Origin: TMP-86 sp046347195
GTDB lineage: Bacteria > Pseudomonadota > Gammaproteobacteria > Steroidobacterales > Steroidobacteraceae
DNA: 64,000 nt
Direction: 5' to 3'
Assembly (NCBI GenBank): GCA_046347195.1
Contig: JAXMGQ010000006.1
Location: forward strand, 89,324-153,323
Part shown: positions 7,979 through 17,962 of the stretch, one piece after another
How positions within the stretch are numbered: position 1 is the first letter of the stretch
How the letters are laid out: each line of letters begins with the position of its first letter
The notes under the pieces: model-generated
What the model was told of the DNA's origin: nothing
What the model saw: the letters and a program-made list of their open reading frames with translations, nothing else
The model's database searches: none
Made by a program: the position numbers and the translations under genes

Positions 7979-8990
7979 AGCGGCGGCACCCATCGGCGTG
8001 GCGGGAGCGGGCCGCATGGGACGCGGCATCGCCGCCGCCTGCGCGCTCGCCGGCGTTCGCTGTCTGCTGCTGGACCTTCGGCCGCGATCGGCCGAGGAGT
8101 TCGCGCGTATCGAAGCGTTGGCGCTCGATGAATTGACCCGTGACCTCACCTTCCTGTCATCGCTGGGGTTCATCAACCCCGAGCGATTGCCCACGCTGCG
8201 TCAACTCATCACGGTCCTGCCTGCCGCATCGGCTGCGGTGCGCGTGGCGGAGTGCGAAGTGGTGTTCGAGGGTCTGCCGGAGACGCTCGCCGCGAAGACC
8301 GTGGCACTGGACTGGATCAGCCGTCATGCCCGGCACGAGGCCATCATCGCCTCCACGACCTCCACCATGGACGTCGATGTGCTCGCAGCGGTGGTGGCGC
8401 GTCCTGATCGCTTCCTGAATGCGCACTGGCTCAATCCCGCGCACTTGATGCCCATCGTCGAGATCGCCACCGGCAAACACACCGATGCGGCAGTGACTGC
8501 GCGCATGCGCGAGGTGTTGGTGAAATTGGGGAAGGCACCGGTGGTGTGCAAGGCATCGCCCGGTTACATCGTGCCACGCATCCAGGCGCTGGCCATGAAT
8601 GAAGCGGCGCGGTTGGTGGAGGAAAACGTCGCCTCCGCCGAGGACATCGATACCGCGGTGCGCAAGGGCTTTGGCCTGCGCTTCGCCGTGCTGGGATTGC
8701 TGGAATTCGTCGACTGGGGCGGCAACGACATTCTCTATTACGCCTCCGAGCATTTGTCGAAAACAGTGGATGCCGACCGCTTCCGCACGCCTGCCATCAT
8801 CAGCCGCAACATGCATGAAGGCCGCAATGGGCTGCGCGATGGGCTGGGGTTCTATGATTATCGGGGACAGGACGTCGAGGCTTATCGCCGTCGGCGACTT
8901 GAGCAGTTCGTACGTCTGATGGCGTTTCTCGATCTGCTGCCACCCGGTTTGCGAACCGCGTGCGCACCTGCGGCGGCGAGTGACCATTGA
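7971..8990 (+). CDS. 3-hydroxyacyl-CoA (3-hydroxybutyryl-CoA) dehydrogenase family protein
   Basis: 339 residues. The N-terminal Rossmann loop is GVAGAGRMGRGIAAACALAG. The middle has the family pattern EVVFEGLPETLAAKT and the catalytic-region pair STTSTMDVD / NAHWLNPAHLMPIVEI, with His in the NPAH motif. The C-terminal domain holds GYIVPRIQALAMNEAARLVEE. These enzymes oxidise L-3-hydroxyacyl-CoA (or a related hydroxyacid) with NAD. The ATG at 7971 is chosen because GGAGGG lies at 7961-7966. It overlaps the opine-dehydrogenase-like gene, suggesting consecutive steps of one small catabolic pathway (inference). Confidence 0.82.
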   Translation: MSEAAAPIGVAGAGRMGRGIAAACALAGVRCLLLDLRPRSAEEFARIEALALDELTRDLTFLSSLGFINPERLPTLRQLITVLPAASAAVRVAECEVVFEGLPETLAAKTVALDWISRHARHEAIIASTTSTMDVDVLAAVVARPDRFLNAHWLNPAHLMPIVEIATGKHTDAAVTARMREVLVKLGKAPVVCKASPGYIVPRIQALAMNEAARLVEENVASAEDIDTAVRKGFGLRFAVLGLLEFVDWGGNDILYYASEHLSKTVDADRFRTPAIISRNMHEGRNGLRDGLGFYDYRGQDVEAYRRRRLEQFVRLMAFLDLLPPGLRTACAPAAASDH

Positions 8991-9135
8991 ACTTCGCCGT
9001 TTCATGGACGCGTCCGATGCTGCTGCTGTTGCTAACGGCGGGGTCGTCGCCAGGAAGCCGTGGAGCTCACTACTCACTTTGATCCCCGGCTTGCCTGCTG
9101 TCTTTCTGCGGCCCTGTTCCCCGCCATCGGGAATC

Positions 9136-9432
9136 TCAAGGAATGTGCCGCTCAGGGTCCATGCGCTCGTGCAGGATTCGAACGATGTCGATCCCGTCGT
9201 CGGTGAGGCGGTAGAACAGGACGTGAGAGCCGGAAGGGTACTTGCGGTAGCCCGCGCGCACTTCATCGCACTGGCGGCCGCGAGATGGTTTGTCGGCTAC
9301 CGTCTGGATGTCTTTTGCGAGTTGGCGGGTGTAGGTCTCCGTCTGGTCGAGTCCCCAGCGATCGGCCGTGTAGTCCCAGATGTCATCGAGGTCGGCCGCG
9401 GCGCGCGGTGTCAGGACGAAGCGGCCCTTCAT
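9136..9432 (-). CDS. parE: ParE/RelE-superfamily toxin
   Basis: 98 residues: FVLTPRAAADLDDIWDYTADRWG at the start, VADKPSRGRQCDEVRAGYRKYPSGSHVLFYRLTDDGIDIVRILHERMD at the end. This is the ParE fold signature (an N-terminal helical hairpin, then the R/Y...H.I.YR strand block). ParE toxins poison DNA gyrase. The gene overlaps the ParD-like antitoxin by 4 bases, the normal antitoxin-then-toxin order. Confidence 0.85.
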   Translation of the reverse strand: MKGRFVLTPRAAADLDDIWDYTADRWGLDQTETYTRQLAKDIQTVADKPSRGRQCDEVRAGYRKYPSGSHVLFYRLTDDGIDIVRILHERMDPERHIP

Positions 9433-9680
9433 GGGGCTTTGCGTTTGTGCTTCCGCTTGCGGGCGATGAAGGCATCGAAATCAAACGGCTTCGACGGTCC
9501 GCTTTTCTCGCCCTCGATCAATGCGGCGCGTAATGCGCCAATCCGCGCCTCGCGCTCCTCGAGGAGGCGCAGGGCGGCGCGCATGACGTCGCTTGCGTTG
9601 TTGTAGCGGCCCTGCTTCACCTGCCCCTCGACGAAGCTGGTGAAGTGATCGCCGAGACTGAAAGACGTCACTCTGCCCAT
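9429..9680 (-). CDS. parD: ParD-like antitoxin (CopG/ribbon-helix-helix)
   Basis: 83 residues starting MGRVTSFSLGDHF. It has a ribbon-helix-helix N-terminus, then the conserved GRYNNASDVMRAALRLLEERE (helix used for dimer/DNA contact) and a charged C-terminal tail that wraps the toxin. The open frame continues upstream, but the start at 9680 fits the family and has an AGGAGG site at 9690-9695 (minus strand). It should neutralise ParE and autoregulate the operon. Confidence 0.85.
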   Translation of the reverse strand: MGRVTSFSLGDHFTSFVEGQVKQGRYNNASDVMRAALRLLEEREARIGALRAALIEGEKSGPSKPFDFDAFIARKRKHKRKAP

Positions 9681-9702
9681 GCACCGGCCTCCTCCTGCAA
9701 AT

Positions 9703-9719
9703 GTACTAAAGTTTAATAC
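9703..9719 (-). promoter_or_regulatory. palindromic operator candidate before parDE
   Basis: On the minus strand, GTATTAAACTTTAGTAC is an almost perfect inverted repeat (GTATTAAA/TTTAGTAC). It lies 22 bases upstream of the parD start in an otherwise GC-rich region, a natural binding place for the ParD ribbon-helix-helix dimer. Confidence 0.5.
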
Positions 9720-9934
9720 AAGTGACAAGACCGTAATGAGGTCGTGAGGGGCTGCCTCATGCGGTGAAAGCCCAATCACGCCGCCGCTCACTTTCGATTG
9801 AGAGCCAACTACGGTGCGGGCTTGAAGAACTCCGGTTGTCCGGAATCCATGTTCTCTCCGCCATGGATCAGCACGCGCCCGTCGTCCAGGAGAATGGCGG
9901 AGTGATTGTAGCGCGGCAAATTCAGGCCGCCGAC

Positions 9935-9942
9935 GTTGCTCC
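9935..9942. repeat. target-site duplication GTTGCTCC, left of IS66 copy B
   Basis: Identical to 12342-12349 on the other side; 8 bp is the standard IS66 duplication. Confidence 0.9.
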
Positions 9943-10021
9943 GTAACCGTTAACTCCGCGGCGTTCTTTCCCTTGTTCTGCTGATCTGGACAATGGCTTT
10001 CCTTTGCAACTGGAGTCAACG

Positions 10022-10308
10022 ATGCAGCAAAGGCGAGCAAGGCGGAGCGAGTCTACGTGGCGGGAGATCATTGCCCGTCATGCCGAAAGCGGCCAGGCCG
10101 TGAGGTTTTCTGTCGGGAGTAAGGATCGTCGCGCAGCGTGTTCACGCGCTGGCGCTCACGGCTGGCAGGAGCCAGCTCGCCCGAGGCGAAGGCAGCAGCG
10201 GTATTGAAGCCAGCGCGGTTTCTCAATGTCGGGGAATTGGCGAGCGAGGCGAGCCGGACGATTCGCCTCGAGCTGGGCGGCGGGATTGTGCTGACGATCA
10301 GCCGCTGA
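10022..10308 (+). pseudogene. tnpA: IS66 TnpA (Orf1), frameshifted
   Basis: Starts MQQRRARRSESTWREIIARH as in copy A. The frame is lost after GQAVRF (near 10103). The correct C-terminal frame resumes as RWRSRLAGASSPEAKAAA and ends LELGGGIVLTISR at 10308, where the TGA overlaps the tnpB ATG. A small indel around 10100-10140 accounts for this. Confidence 0.7.
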
Positions 10309-10667
10309 TGTTCTTCCCGGAAGGCCGGATCCGCGTGCATCTGTATGGTCGGCCGTGCGATATGCGCAAGTCCTACGATGGATTGTCGGCGCTGACGCGG
10401 CATGAGCTGGGGCGTGACCCGCTGGATGGGAGTTTGTACGTCTACCTGAACAGGCGCGGCACGCAGGTGAAGTGTTTGTATTTTGACCGCAGCGGCTTTT
10501 GCGTGTGGGCCAAGCGCCTGGAGTCGGGTCGGTTCATCCGGGATTGGCGGCAGGTCAGCACGATGGAGTTGGACTGGACGCAGTTGAAGTTATTGCTGGA
10601 AGGGCTTGAAGTCAGACGCGTGAGCAAGCGCTATGCGTTGCCGGCGGTGTACGCGCAAAGCCTGTAA
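10308..10667 (+). CDS. tnpB: IS66 family accessory protein TnpB
   Basis: 119 residues, the standard length. It begins MFFPEGRIRVHLYGRPCDMRKSYDGLSAL and contains DPLDGSLYVYLNRRGTQVKCLYFDRSGFCVWAKRLE, both diagnostic of IS66 Orf2/TnpB. The protein is needed for IS66 transposition, but its exact role is not settled. It is intact here and broken in copy A. Confidence 0.93.
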   Translation: MFFPEGRIRVHLYGRPCDMRKSYDGLSALTRHELGRDPLDGSLYVYLNRRGTQVKCLYFDRSGFCVWAKRLESGRFIRDWRQVSTMELDWTQLKLLLEGLEVRRVSKRYALPAVYAQSL

Positions 10668-10713
10668 TTTAAGGCACTTTGGCGCACGCGAGGTGATACA
10701 CTCACACCTCGTG

Positions 10714-12313
10714 ATGAACTCCCCGCAGACTCCCGCGACCAGCAACGAAGCGAGCGTATCGAGCCTCGGGGAACTCTCGGCGCTGGTGCGCTCGCAGGCC
10801 CAGACGATCAGCGAGTTGAAGGCACGGCTGGCCTGGTTCGAGCGGCAGGTGTTTGGCTCCAAGAGCGAGCGGCTGAAGCTGCTGGATGAGGGCCGCCAGC
10901 TCTTGCTCGGTGAAGTGCTGAGCGAGGCGGCCGGTCCGGCCCCTGAAGGCAAGCCGGTCGCTACGCACGTACGCCGACCACCCCGAGGCGATGCCGCCGA
11001 AGCCGAGCGGCTCGAATCGCTCCCCTTCTTCGATCGCACTCGCGTGCCGGTGGAGCGCATCGAACTGGTTCCCGAAGAGATCAAAACTCTCGCGCCCGAT
11101 CAATACGAGGTGATCGGGTGTAAAACCACCTACCGTCTGGCACAGCGCCCGGGCAGCTACGTGGTGCTCGAGTACGCGCGCCCGGTGATCAAGCGCAAGG
11201 ATCTCCACCCCGATGCACCGGGGCCACAGATCCTGTGCACCCCGGCGCCCGCCGGGGTGATCGAGGGGAGCCGTGCCGATGTGAGCTTCCTGGCAGGGCT
11301 CTTGGTGGACAAGTTCGCCTGGCACCTGCCTCTGTACCGCCAGCACCAGCGGCTTTTGGATGCTGGCATCACGGTCAGCCGGCCCTGGCTGACCCAGCTC
11401 ACCCAAGGAGCGATCGGGCTGCTGGTACCGATCTATGAGGCGCAGCTCGCCTCCATCCGCCAAAGCCATGTGATCGCGATGGATGAAACCCCGATCAAGG
11501 CGGGGCGCAGCGGGCACGGCAAGATGAAAACCGCCTACTTCTGGCCCCTGTATGGCGATCAGAACGAGGTGTGCTTCCCGTACCGGCCCAGTCGGAGCCA
11601 CGAGCAGGTGGCCGCGCTCCTGGGGGCTCGACCCCCACCGGGGACGGTGCTGCACACCGATGGCTATGCCGCCTACGAAGCCTACGCCAAAGCCAACCAC
11701 ATCACCCATGCGCAGTGCTGGGCACATGCGCGGCGCGAGCTGTTCGAGGCGCACGACTCGGAGCCCGGGCGTGCCCGGATCGCTCTTGAGCACATCGCCG
11801 GAATTTACGCCGTGGAGGACGCTATCCGCCAACGCGGGCTCGAGGGCGAAGCCAAGCGTGAGCAGCGGGTCCTGGAAATAAAACCCCGGGTGGATGCGTT
11901 CTTTGCGTTCGTGGAAGAGGCCTTCGCGGCGATCGGGCTGTTGCCGGCGACGCTGTTCACCCGCCCTTGCGTACGTGCGTGATCGCAAGGAGGCGCTCTC
12001 GGTGTTCCTGCAAGACCCCGAGGTTGCCCTGGACACCAATCACCTCGAGCGCGCCCTGCGACCGATCCCGATGGGGCGCAAGAACTGGATGTTCTGTTGG
12101 ACCGAGCTGGGTGCTCGAGATGTCGGCATCGTGCAAAGCTTGATCGTGACTTGCCGGCTTCACCGCATCGACATCTACACTTACCTCGTCGATGTCCTGC
12201 AGCGCGTTGCCGAGCATCCCGCTAGTCGCGTCGAGGAACTCACGCCGCGACGCTGGAAGACTCTGTTCGCCGACACACCGCTGCGGTCCAGCCTGCACAC
12301 CCGGCAAACGTAG
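10714..12313 (+). pseudogene. tnpC: IS66 transposase TnpC, frameshifted near 11960
   Basis: The first 420 or so codons read through the N-terminal coiled coil (LSALVRSQAQTISELKARLAWFERQVFG), the zinc-finger-like region and the DDE core (VIAMDETPIKAG with the first Asp, HTDGYAAYEAYAK with the second). At about 11957-11966 the frame is lost: the sequence has TTCACCCGCCC where copy A has TTCACCCCGGCCC, two bases more. The other frame then continues YVRDRKEALSVFLQDPEVALDTNHLERALRP, with the catalytic Glu, to the stop at 12313. This looks like a 2-base deletion or a sequencing error. Confidence 0.85.
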
Positions 12314-12341
12314 GTCCAGACGCCGCGTAGTTACCGGTTAC

Positions 12342-12349
12342 GTTGCTCC
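12342..12349. repeat. target-site duplication GTTGCTCC, right of IS66 copy B
   Basis: Identical to 9935-9942. Confidence 0.9.
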
Positions 12350-12413
12350 AAGTGCCAGCGGCAGGATCATACAGTTCCGCAGAGCCGAGGGTTGTCGATG
12401 CATCCTCGCCGCC

Positions 12414-12421
12414 AGATATCA
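12414..12421. repeat. target-site duplication AGATATCA, left of ISL3-type element
   Basis: Identical to 13862-13869; ISL3-family elements make 8-bp duplications. Confidence 0.9.
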
Positions 12422-13861
12422 GGCTCTGTTGAATTTCGAGTGGGTTACGCGACGTAGGGATTGAGCTTGGAGAAGTCGAGCTTGCCAGCGACAAGGAAGA
12501 TCACCATGCGGATGGTGCGGAAGGTCCCATACCCGCGCGCCTTGCGTTTGGCGGCCTGGAACAGGCCGTTGATGGCTTCCAAGAAGCCGTTCGTTTGCCG
12601 TGTTTCGACCCAGGCGAGGACCCCTCGAAGTGCTTGCGGATCATGACGGCCACTGCCTTCATCGGCTCGACCTTCGAGCGCATCACGTTCTGTACACCAC
12701 TGCTTGAGCAGCGCGCGCACGATGTTGGGCTGCTTGCGGCTCATGATCTCGCGCAGCTGCTCGCGGTACTGCCAGGCACGGGCGGTGCGGCTGCCGGTCA
12801 TGTTCGCCAGCAGGGCATCGAGCCTCGGCGCGCTGCGGCCGCCCCAACTGACTGCGGTCCTTCAGCAGCGTCCAACGCAACCCCTGAGGCTCGGGTCGAG
12901 CTTCTGCTCGGCGCGGCGCATGGCGTCGATCGCGGCCGAGGCGTGAGCGATCACGTGGAACTTGTCGAAGGTGATCTGTGCGTTGGGAAAGTTTGCCTCG
13001 ACGCCTTTGATGAACGCCGGGGACATGTCGATGCTGATGGCGGCAATCTGGGTGGGCTTGCCAGCATGGGCGCGCAGGTTCGCGGCGAAGGCCTGCACGG
13101 TCTCGGCTTCGCGGCCCTCGGCCACGAACAGCACTCGGCGCCGCTCGGGGTCCGGGTCGGCATCGGCAAAGAGCGTCACGTAGTCGTGTCCCTGGGCGCG
13201 CGAGGTCTCATCGATCGCCAGGCGCCGCACCTCACGGAGATCGGCTGCACCAACCGCCGCATCGACGTAGCGATGGCACACGGCCATGATCCGATGAACC
13301 GACTCCCCGGTGATGCGCGCGGACACCCGTGAAGGACATCTCCCGGCTCAACAGCAGCACGAGGCGCTCAAAGAGCAGCGAGAAGCCCGACAGCTTGCCC
13401 GCCCACGGCGGGCTCACCTGAACAACCTTCCCGTCGGGCAGCTTCACTCGCGGTACCCGCACCGAAAGCTCGCATTCGTGCTGGAAGAAGTTCAGGTGCT
13501 GGTAGGTCTTGGTCACGGTGTCGTGCACCGGGTGCTGCCCGTCCGCGCCAGCGACCCCAAAGCGGCTGCCAACCTCGAAATCCACGCAAATGTTCAGCTT
13601 CTTCTGGCTCGGCCTGAAGCTCATCCCGGCGATGGAACCAGGGGGAGCTGATGCCCAGGGCAGACTCGAATATCTTCTCGGTGACCATCTCGACCCTTCC
13701 ACTTCGATCTTCAGGAGCCTGCGCCCCAACCAGCCACGGACTTCATGCGCCTGCGGCGCCAGACCGCGCTTCGCCTTTGCCGATGAAAGTAGATCGAAGA
13801 GCAAAGATCAAGATCTACCCCGAAGAAAGCTCCGGTTACCCACTCAGATTTCAATAGAGGC
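12422..13861 (-). mobile_element. ISL3-family insertion sequence
   Basis: 1440 bases with imperfect inverted repeats: GGCTCTGTTGAATTTCGAGT at 12422 and GCCTCTATTGAAATCTGAGT read on the minus strand from 13861. A perfect 8-bp duplication AGATATCA flanks it. It encodes one ISL3-type transposase, broken by several frameshifts. It interrupts the Kelch lipoprotein gene between two propeller repeats, in the same orientation as the gene. Confidence 0.9.
12445..13688 (-). pseudogene. ISL3 family transposase, multiply frameshifted
   Basis: Segments in different frames assemble into an ISL3 transposase of about 400 residues. They are MVTEKIFESALGISSPWF at 13688; LNICVDFEVGSRFGVAG (zinc-finger region, about 13600); ITGESVHRIMAVCHRYVDAAV; the catalytic strand VRRLAIDETSRAQGHDYVTLF; ISIDMSPAFIKGVEANFPNA with the second Asp; and the C-terminal ETRQTNGFLEAINGLFQAAK with the catalytic Glu, ending at 12445. 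Frame changes occur near 13635, 13330, 12870 and 12610. The element cannot move on its own as sequenced. Confidence 0.85.
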
Positions 13862-13869
13862 AGATATCA
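13862..13869. repeat. target-site duplication AGATATCA, right of ISL3-type element
   Basis: Identical to 12414-12421. Confidence 0.9.
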
Positions 13870-16671
13870 GAACCTTGCCGCTTGGCAGAGTCACTGAAGC
13901 ATGTTCGTGCCGACCGACTGTCAATCCGCCCGTGCCTGTCCAGGTGTTTGCCGAGGCGTCGTAAATGAATGCCGATGACAATATCTGGAAGGCCGCAGGT
14001 GTGGCCTGAACGACTCCGGCTGAAGCCAATACCCGACCCGACGGAAGCTGGCTGATCGGATAGTCGTATCGTGCGTCCGGAAATCCGGCGTTGCTCCAGG
14101 TGTTCCCCGCCGGATCGTAGACCACAGCGTTGGACCGTCCGCCCCCAATGAGCACCGTCCCGCCAGGCAAAGTCACCGCCGAAGCAAAGGTTTCACAACT
14201 TGCGCCTTGAGCCGTCGATGCCCAGGCATCGTTGGACGGATCGTAGATCTCACCAGCATTGGATCCGAATCCTCCGCAGACCAGCACGCGTCCGCTCGAA
14301 AGGCGAATCGAGGTGGCTCCCGAGCGCGCAAATGCCATTGGCGCAGCCGCTGTCCACGCATCTGCAGCAGGGTCATAGAGAGCTGCAGTACCGAGCGGAC
14401 TTGAAACGGATCCGCCGCCGGTCAGCAAGACTCGACCGTCTTGAAGCAATGTCGCTGTCGGACTATCGGGCTGGGTGGCTGCCGCACCGGTAGGCTTCCA
14501 ACTATTCAGCGAGGGGTCGAACAGTTCTGCGCGCGCGAGCTGCGGAAGCGTTGGCGGTGCTGGGAACATGGATGCTCCAAAGATCATCACGATTCCACTT
14601 GAAAGCTTTACGAAGGTCTCCCGCGATCGCGCGCGGGTCAACGATCCGGTTGCAGTCCACGCATTTGCAGCCGGATCGTATATTTCTGGATCAGCGATAG
14701 CCGGGCCACCCGCGCGAGAACCTCCAGCGACCACAACCTGGCCGGTCGACAGCAACACCATCGTCGCATAGATACGATCTGTCGTCATCGCCCCACCGGG
14801 GCTCCAGACGTTCCCATCAGGGTCGTACAGCTCGGTGCTTGCCAGCGAACTCGATCCTGATTGGCCGCCAGCCACCAGGATCTTTCCGGTCTGCAGCAGT
14901 ACAGCAGAATGATAGTAACGCGCTGCCTGGATCGGCGCGGCTGGCGTCCACGAATCTCTCGCTGGGTCATAGATTTCCGAGGTCTCAACAGGGCCGGCGC
15001 CAACTCCGTAGCCGCCGACGACGAGTACTTCACCGTTGGGTAGGAGTGTTGCAGTATGCCCGGTTCGAGCGGCGGCCATCGGGGCGGCCAGTGACCACGA
15101 ATTCGTCGCTGGATCGTATAGTTCTGCGCTCGCCAGTCCTCCGGTGGTCAATCCTCCGCCGGTAACCAATACGCGCCCATCATTCAACAGCGTAGCCGTG
15201 TGACCTGCGCGAGCGGCTCCCATACCTGCTGCTACCGTCCAGGCATTCCCGTTGGGGTGGTAGATCTCCGCGTTCGACACCGCCACTGAGGTCGCGTACC
15301 CGCCGGCAACGAGTATGGTTCCATCGAGCAGACGTGTCGCGGTCGTTCCCGAGCGGGCAAGGGTCAACGAACCTGCCGGCGACCAGCTCTGAGTAGCGGG
15401 GTCATACAGTTCGGCCGACGCGACCGCGGTCAAGTCTTTTCCGCCGTTTCCGCCTACGACAAGAATTCTTCCGTCATTCAATGCGACTGCCGTGTGCGAG
15501 GTTCGATCATGGGCCAAGGATCCAACCAATGCCCAAGTCCTCGTCTGCGGGTCGAAAACTTCCGCACTTGAAGTGGTGGCACCATTGGACATTCCGCCGG
15601 CAACCAGGACTCGCCCATCGAACAGTGGCGTTGCTGTGGCGCTCACGCGTGATAGTGGATCACGGGTGTCTTTCAGGAACGCATTCTGCACAGCATTCAG
15701 TGTTCTGGTGGAGGTGGCAGTGGCCCCCGACTGGTCCCTGACCGTCAATGACAACTGGTAAGTACCCGCGTTCGGTCCAATGGAGTACCTCAGGGCGGGA
15801 CCCGTCGTTGAACCGATGATGGTTCCGGTCGCGGTTCCGTTGATCAACGACCAGGAATAGGATTGACCGGGCAACTGCGTGGCAGAAGCTTGATTGTCTG
15901 AAGATCCATAGAAGACACTGCCTTGCGCGAAGATACTCGCCAAGGGCAGGGTCGCGACGACGGTCGACGTTGCTCGCCCATAAGTCGTTGCCGTTGCGTT
16001 GACGACGGACACAGTAAGGGTCGTCGTGCCGACCTGCCCGGCGGTGAAAGTGATGCTGTTCGTACCTTGTCCGGCGGTCAACGCTCCATTCCCGATCGTC
16101 CAAGCGTAGGTAACGCCTGCCTGGGCAGGTGTCGACGCAATGTGATTGGCGCTGCCAGCAGCAATCAATGCCTCGGTGGTCACGACGGCCGCATTCGGGG
16201 GCGGGCCCAGCACCGTCAAAATCGCCGCCGTGGATGTCTTGTATGCTGATGTTCCGTTCTCGGTATTTGTCACTACGCAATCGTAGGTGCCGGCATCAGA
16301 CGGCGAGACGCTGGAAATTGAAAACGAGGCCGCTGTGGCGCCGGATACCGAAGTCCCATCCTTTCGCCATTGATAGCTGAGAACGCCTGATCCTTGTGCA
16401 GCGACGGAGAATTGAGCTGAGTGTCCCTGGATGACCGTGAGGGGTTGCGGTTGGGTATCGAACGTCGGTGCCGGGACGACCGTCAGTGTTGCGGCATCGG
16501 AAGTTGCGATTGAGCTGGTTCCATTCAACGTATTGGTGATTACGCAATCATATGAGCCTGCATCAGCCGGTTTGACGCCTGCGAGGGTCAATGTAGGGCT
16601 CGACTGACCCGATATCGTGGCTCCATTCTTCCGCCACCGGAAAGTAAGTTGCCCATTTGCGGTCGCGCTTA

Positions 16672-17962
16672 GGCTCTGTTAACAAATAAGCATAACAACT
16701 ATCGCCCTCTCGGGCTGATGACGTAGTTCCATTCGCCGTGAAACTTGTTCGGCTTGAGGTTCAAAAGCTTCATCTCTTCGTTGCTGACTTTGCGGCCCGT
16801 CGGGTATTTCCTGCGATCCAAGCGGCACTTTACCTTCAATCCCTTGGCGGTCGTCGTTCTCGCAATTAGATTGACGATGGTCTCGTAGTCGCGCAGCGGT
16901 TCGCCACGCCAGTTCGAGGAGATGAATGAGAACAACCGATGCTCGATTTTGTTCCACTTGCTGGTACCCGGCGGGAAATGGCACACCGAAATACGCAAGC
17001 TCGTCTCGTCGGCGAATTTCTGCAACTCTGATTTCCAAAGCCGCAGCCGCCAGCCGTTGCTACCGCCCCCATCCGCGGTGATCAGCATTCTCCTGGCTCT
17101 GGTATAGATGCGCCGTCCTTCTGCCCGCCACCAGCCACGAATCGATGCCACCGCAAATGCCCCGGTGTCATGGTCCGTCCCAACATTCACGAACCCGACA
17201 TTGCGGCCGATATCGTAGATCCCGTACGGGTAGGCGCGCGGCACTTGGGGGCCGGGGAAGTCGTGGCCCTGAACCTGGGTCGGGTGCTTCGCCGGTAACC
17301 ACTGCTGACCCTTATTTTCATAGTTTCCGATCAGTTCCTTCTTCTTGGTATCCACCGAAATGACCGGCACCGTTCGCCGCAGGCACAGCTTGACCTGCTC
17401 GCTGATGTAGCGAAATTGGGCATCGCGATCGGGGTGATCTGCGCCTTCTTCGGTCTTGCGATTGCTTTGCAAGCTGAAATTCTGATCATGCAGAATCTGC
17501 GCCACCTTGACGTGGCTCACCGGGTGGCTTTGCCGGCCAAGCGCTCCTGCAATCGCGCGGGTGCTCTTGCACACCCATCGCAGTGGTGATTCCGGATCAC
17601 CGCGCGTATCCCCCTCGATCATCCTATCGAGCGCCTCGAGCAACTGCGGATCGCAGGCGCTTATGCTCTTGCGTCCGCCACCTGCTCGCCGAACGCGCCC
17701 CTGCCTCAACACCCTGCCTGCTTTGATCTCCCGCACCCCACGAGTGATCGCCTGACGCGACAAGCCGCAGGCGCGATTCACCAGCGAAACGCCTCCAAAT
17801 CCGAGGCTCATCGCTTCATTCGCCGCCGTGATACGGCGCGTCCGCTCGTCCAGGTGTGGCCATATGGAACGCAGCTTGCGCCTCAGGTCCGCGAGAGTAT
17901 TCACGGATCAGAAACATAACATGCTGACCAATCAGATGGTATGTTTATTTATTAACGCCGCC
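16672..17962 (-). mobile_element. ISAzo13-family insertion sequence
   Basis: 1291 bases. The ends GGCTCTGTTAACAAATAAGC (16672) and GGCGGCGTTAATAAATAAAC (minus strand from 17962) are imperfect inverted repeats. The flanking TTA at 16669-16671 and 17963-17965 is the likely 3-bp target duplication. Removing the element plus one TTA restores the reading frame of the lipoprotein (SISL|SATANG). It carries one apparently intact transposase. Confidence 0.88.
16699..17904 (-). CDS. ISAzo13 family transposase
   Basis: 401 residues, full length for the family. The N-terminal helix-turn-helix region includes AANEAMSLGFGGVSLVNRACGLSRQAI. The DDE core is visible as VISVDTKKKELIGNY (first Asp), RMLITADGGGSNGWR (second Asp) and TSKWNKIEHRLFSFI (Glu). 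It is the only transposase in the window whose frame is unbroken, so this is probably the youngest or best preserved of the four elements. Confidence 0.92.
   Translation of the reverse strand: MNTLADLRRKLRSIWPHLDERTRRITAANEAMSLGFGGVSLVNRACGLSRQAITRGVREIKAGRVLRQGRVRRAGGGRKSISACDPQLLEALDRMIEGDTRGDPESPLRWVCKSTRAIAGALGRQSHPVSHVKVAQILHDQNFSLQSNRKTEEGADHPDRDAQFRYISEQVKLCLRRTVPVISVDTKKKELIGNYENKGQQWLPAKHPTQVQGHDFPGPQVPRAYPYGIYDIGRNVGFVNVGTDHDTGAFAVASIRGWWRAEGRRIYTRARRMLITADGGGSNGWRLRLWKSELQKFADETSLRISVCHFPPGTSKWNKIEHRLFSFISSNWRGEPLRDYETIVNLIARTTTAKGLKVKCRLDRRKYPTGRKVSNEEMKLLNLKPNKFHGEWNYVISPRGR

Larger units (their letters stand above)
9943..12341 (+). mobile_element. IS66-family insertion sequence, copy B
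   Basis: 2399 bases between inverted repeats GTAACCGTTAACTCCGCGGC (9943) and the complement of GTAACCGGTAACTACGCGGC (ending 12341). It is flanked by a perfect 8-bp duplication GTTGCTCC. It carries tnpA, tnpB and tnpC in the usual IS66 order. tnpB looks intact; tnpA and tnpC are frameshifted. It is inserted in the C-terminal Kelch region of the lipoprotein gene, in the opposite orientation to that gene and to IS66 copy A. Confidence 0.92.

Noticed and set aside
4359..12341. Inversion of the segment between the two IS66 copies
   Set aside because: Copy B keeps a matching duplication on both sides, which an inversion through it would have separated.
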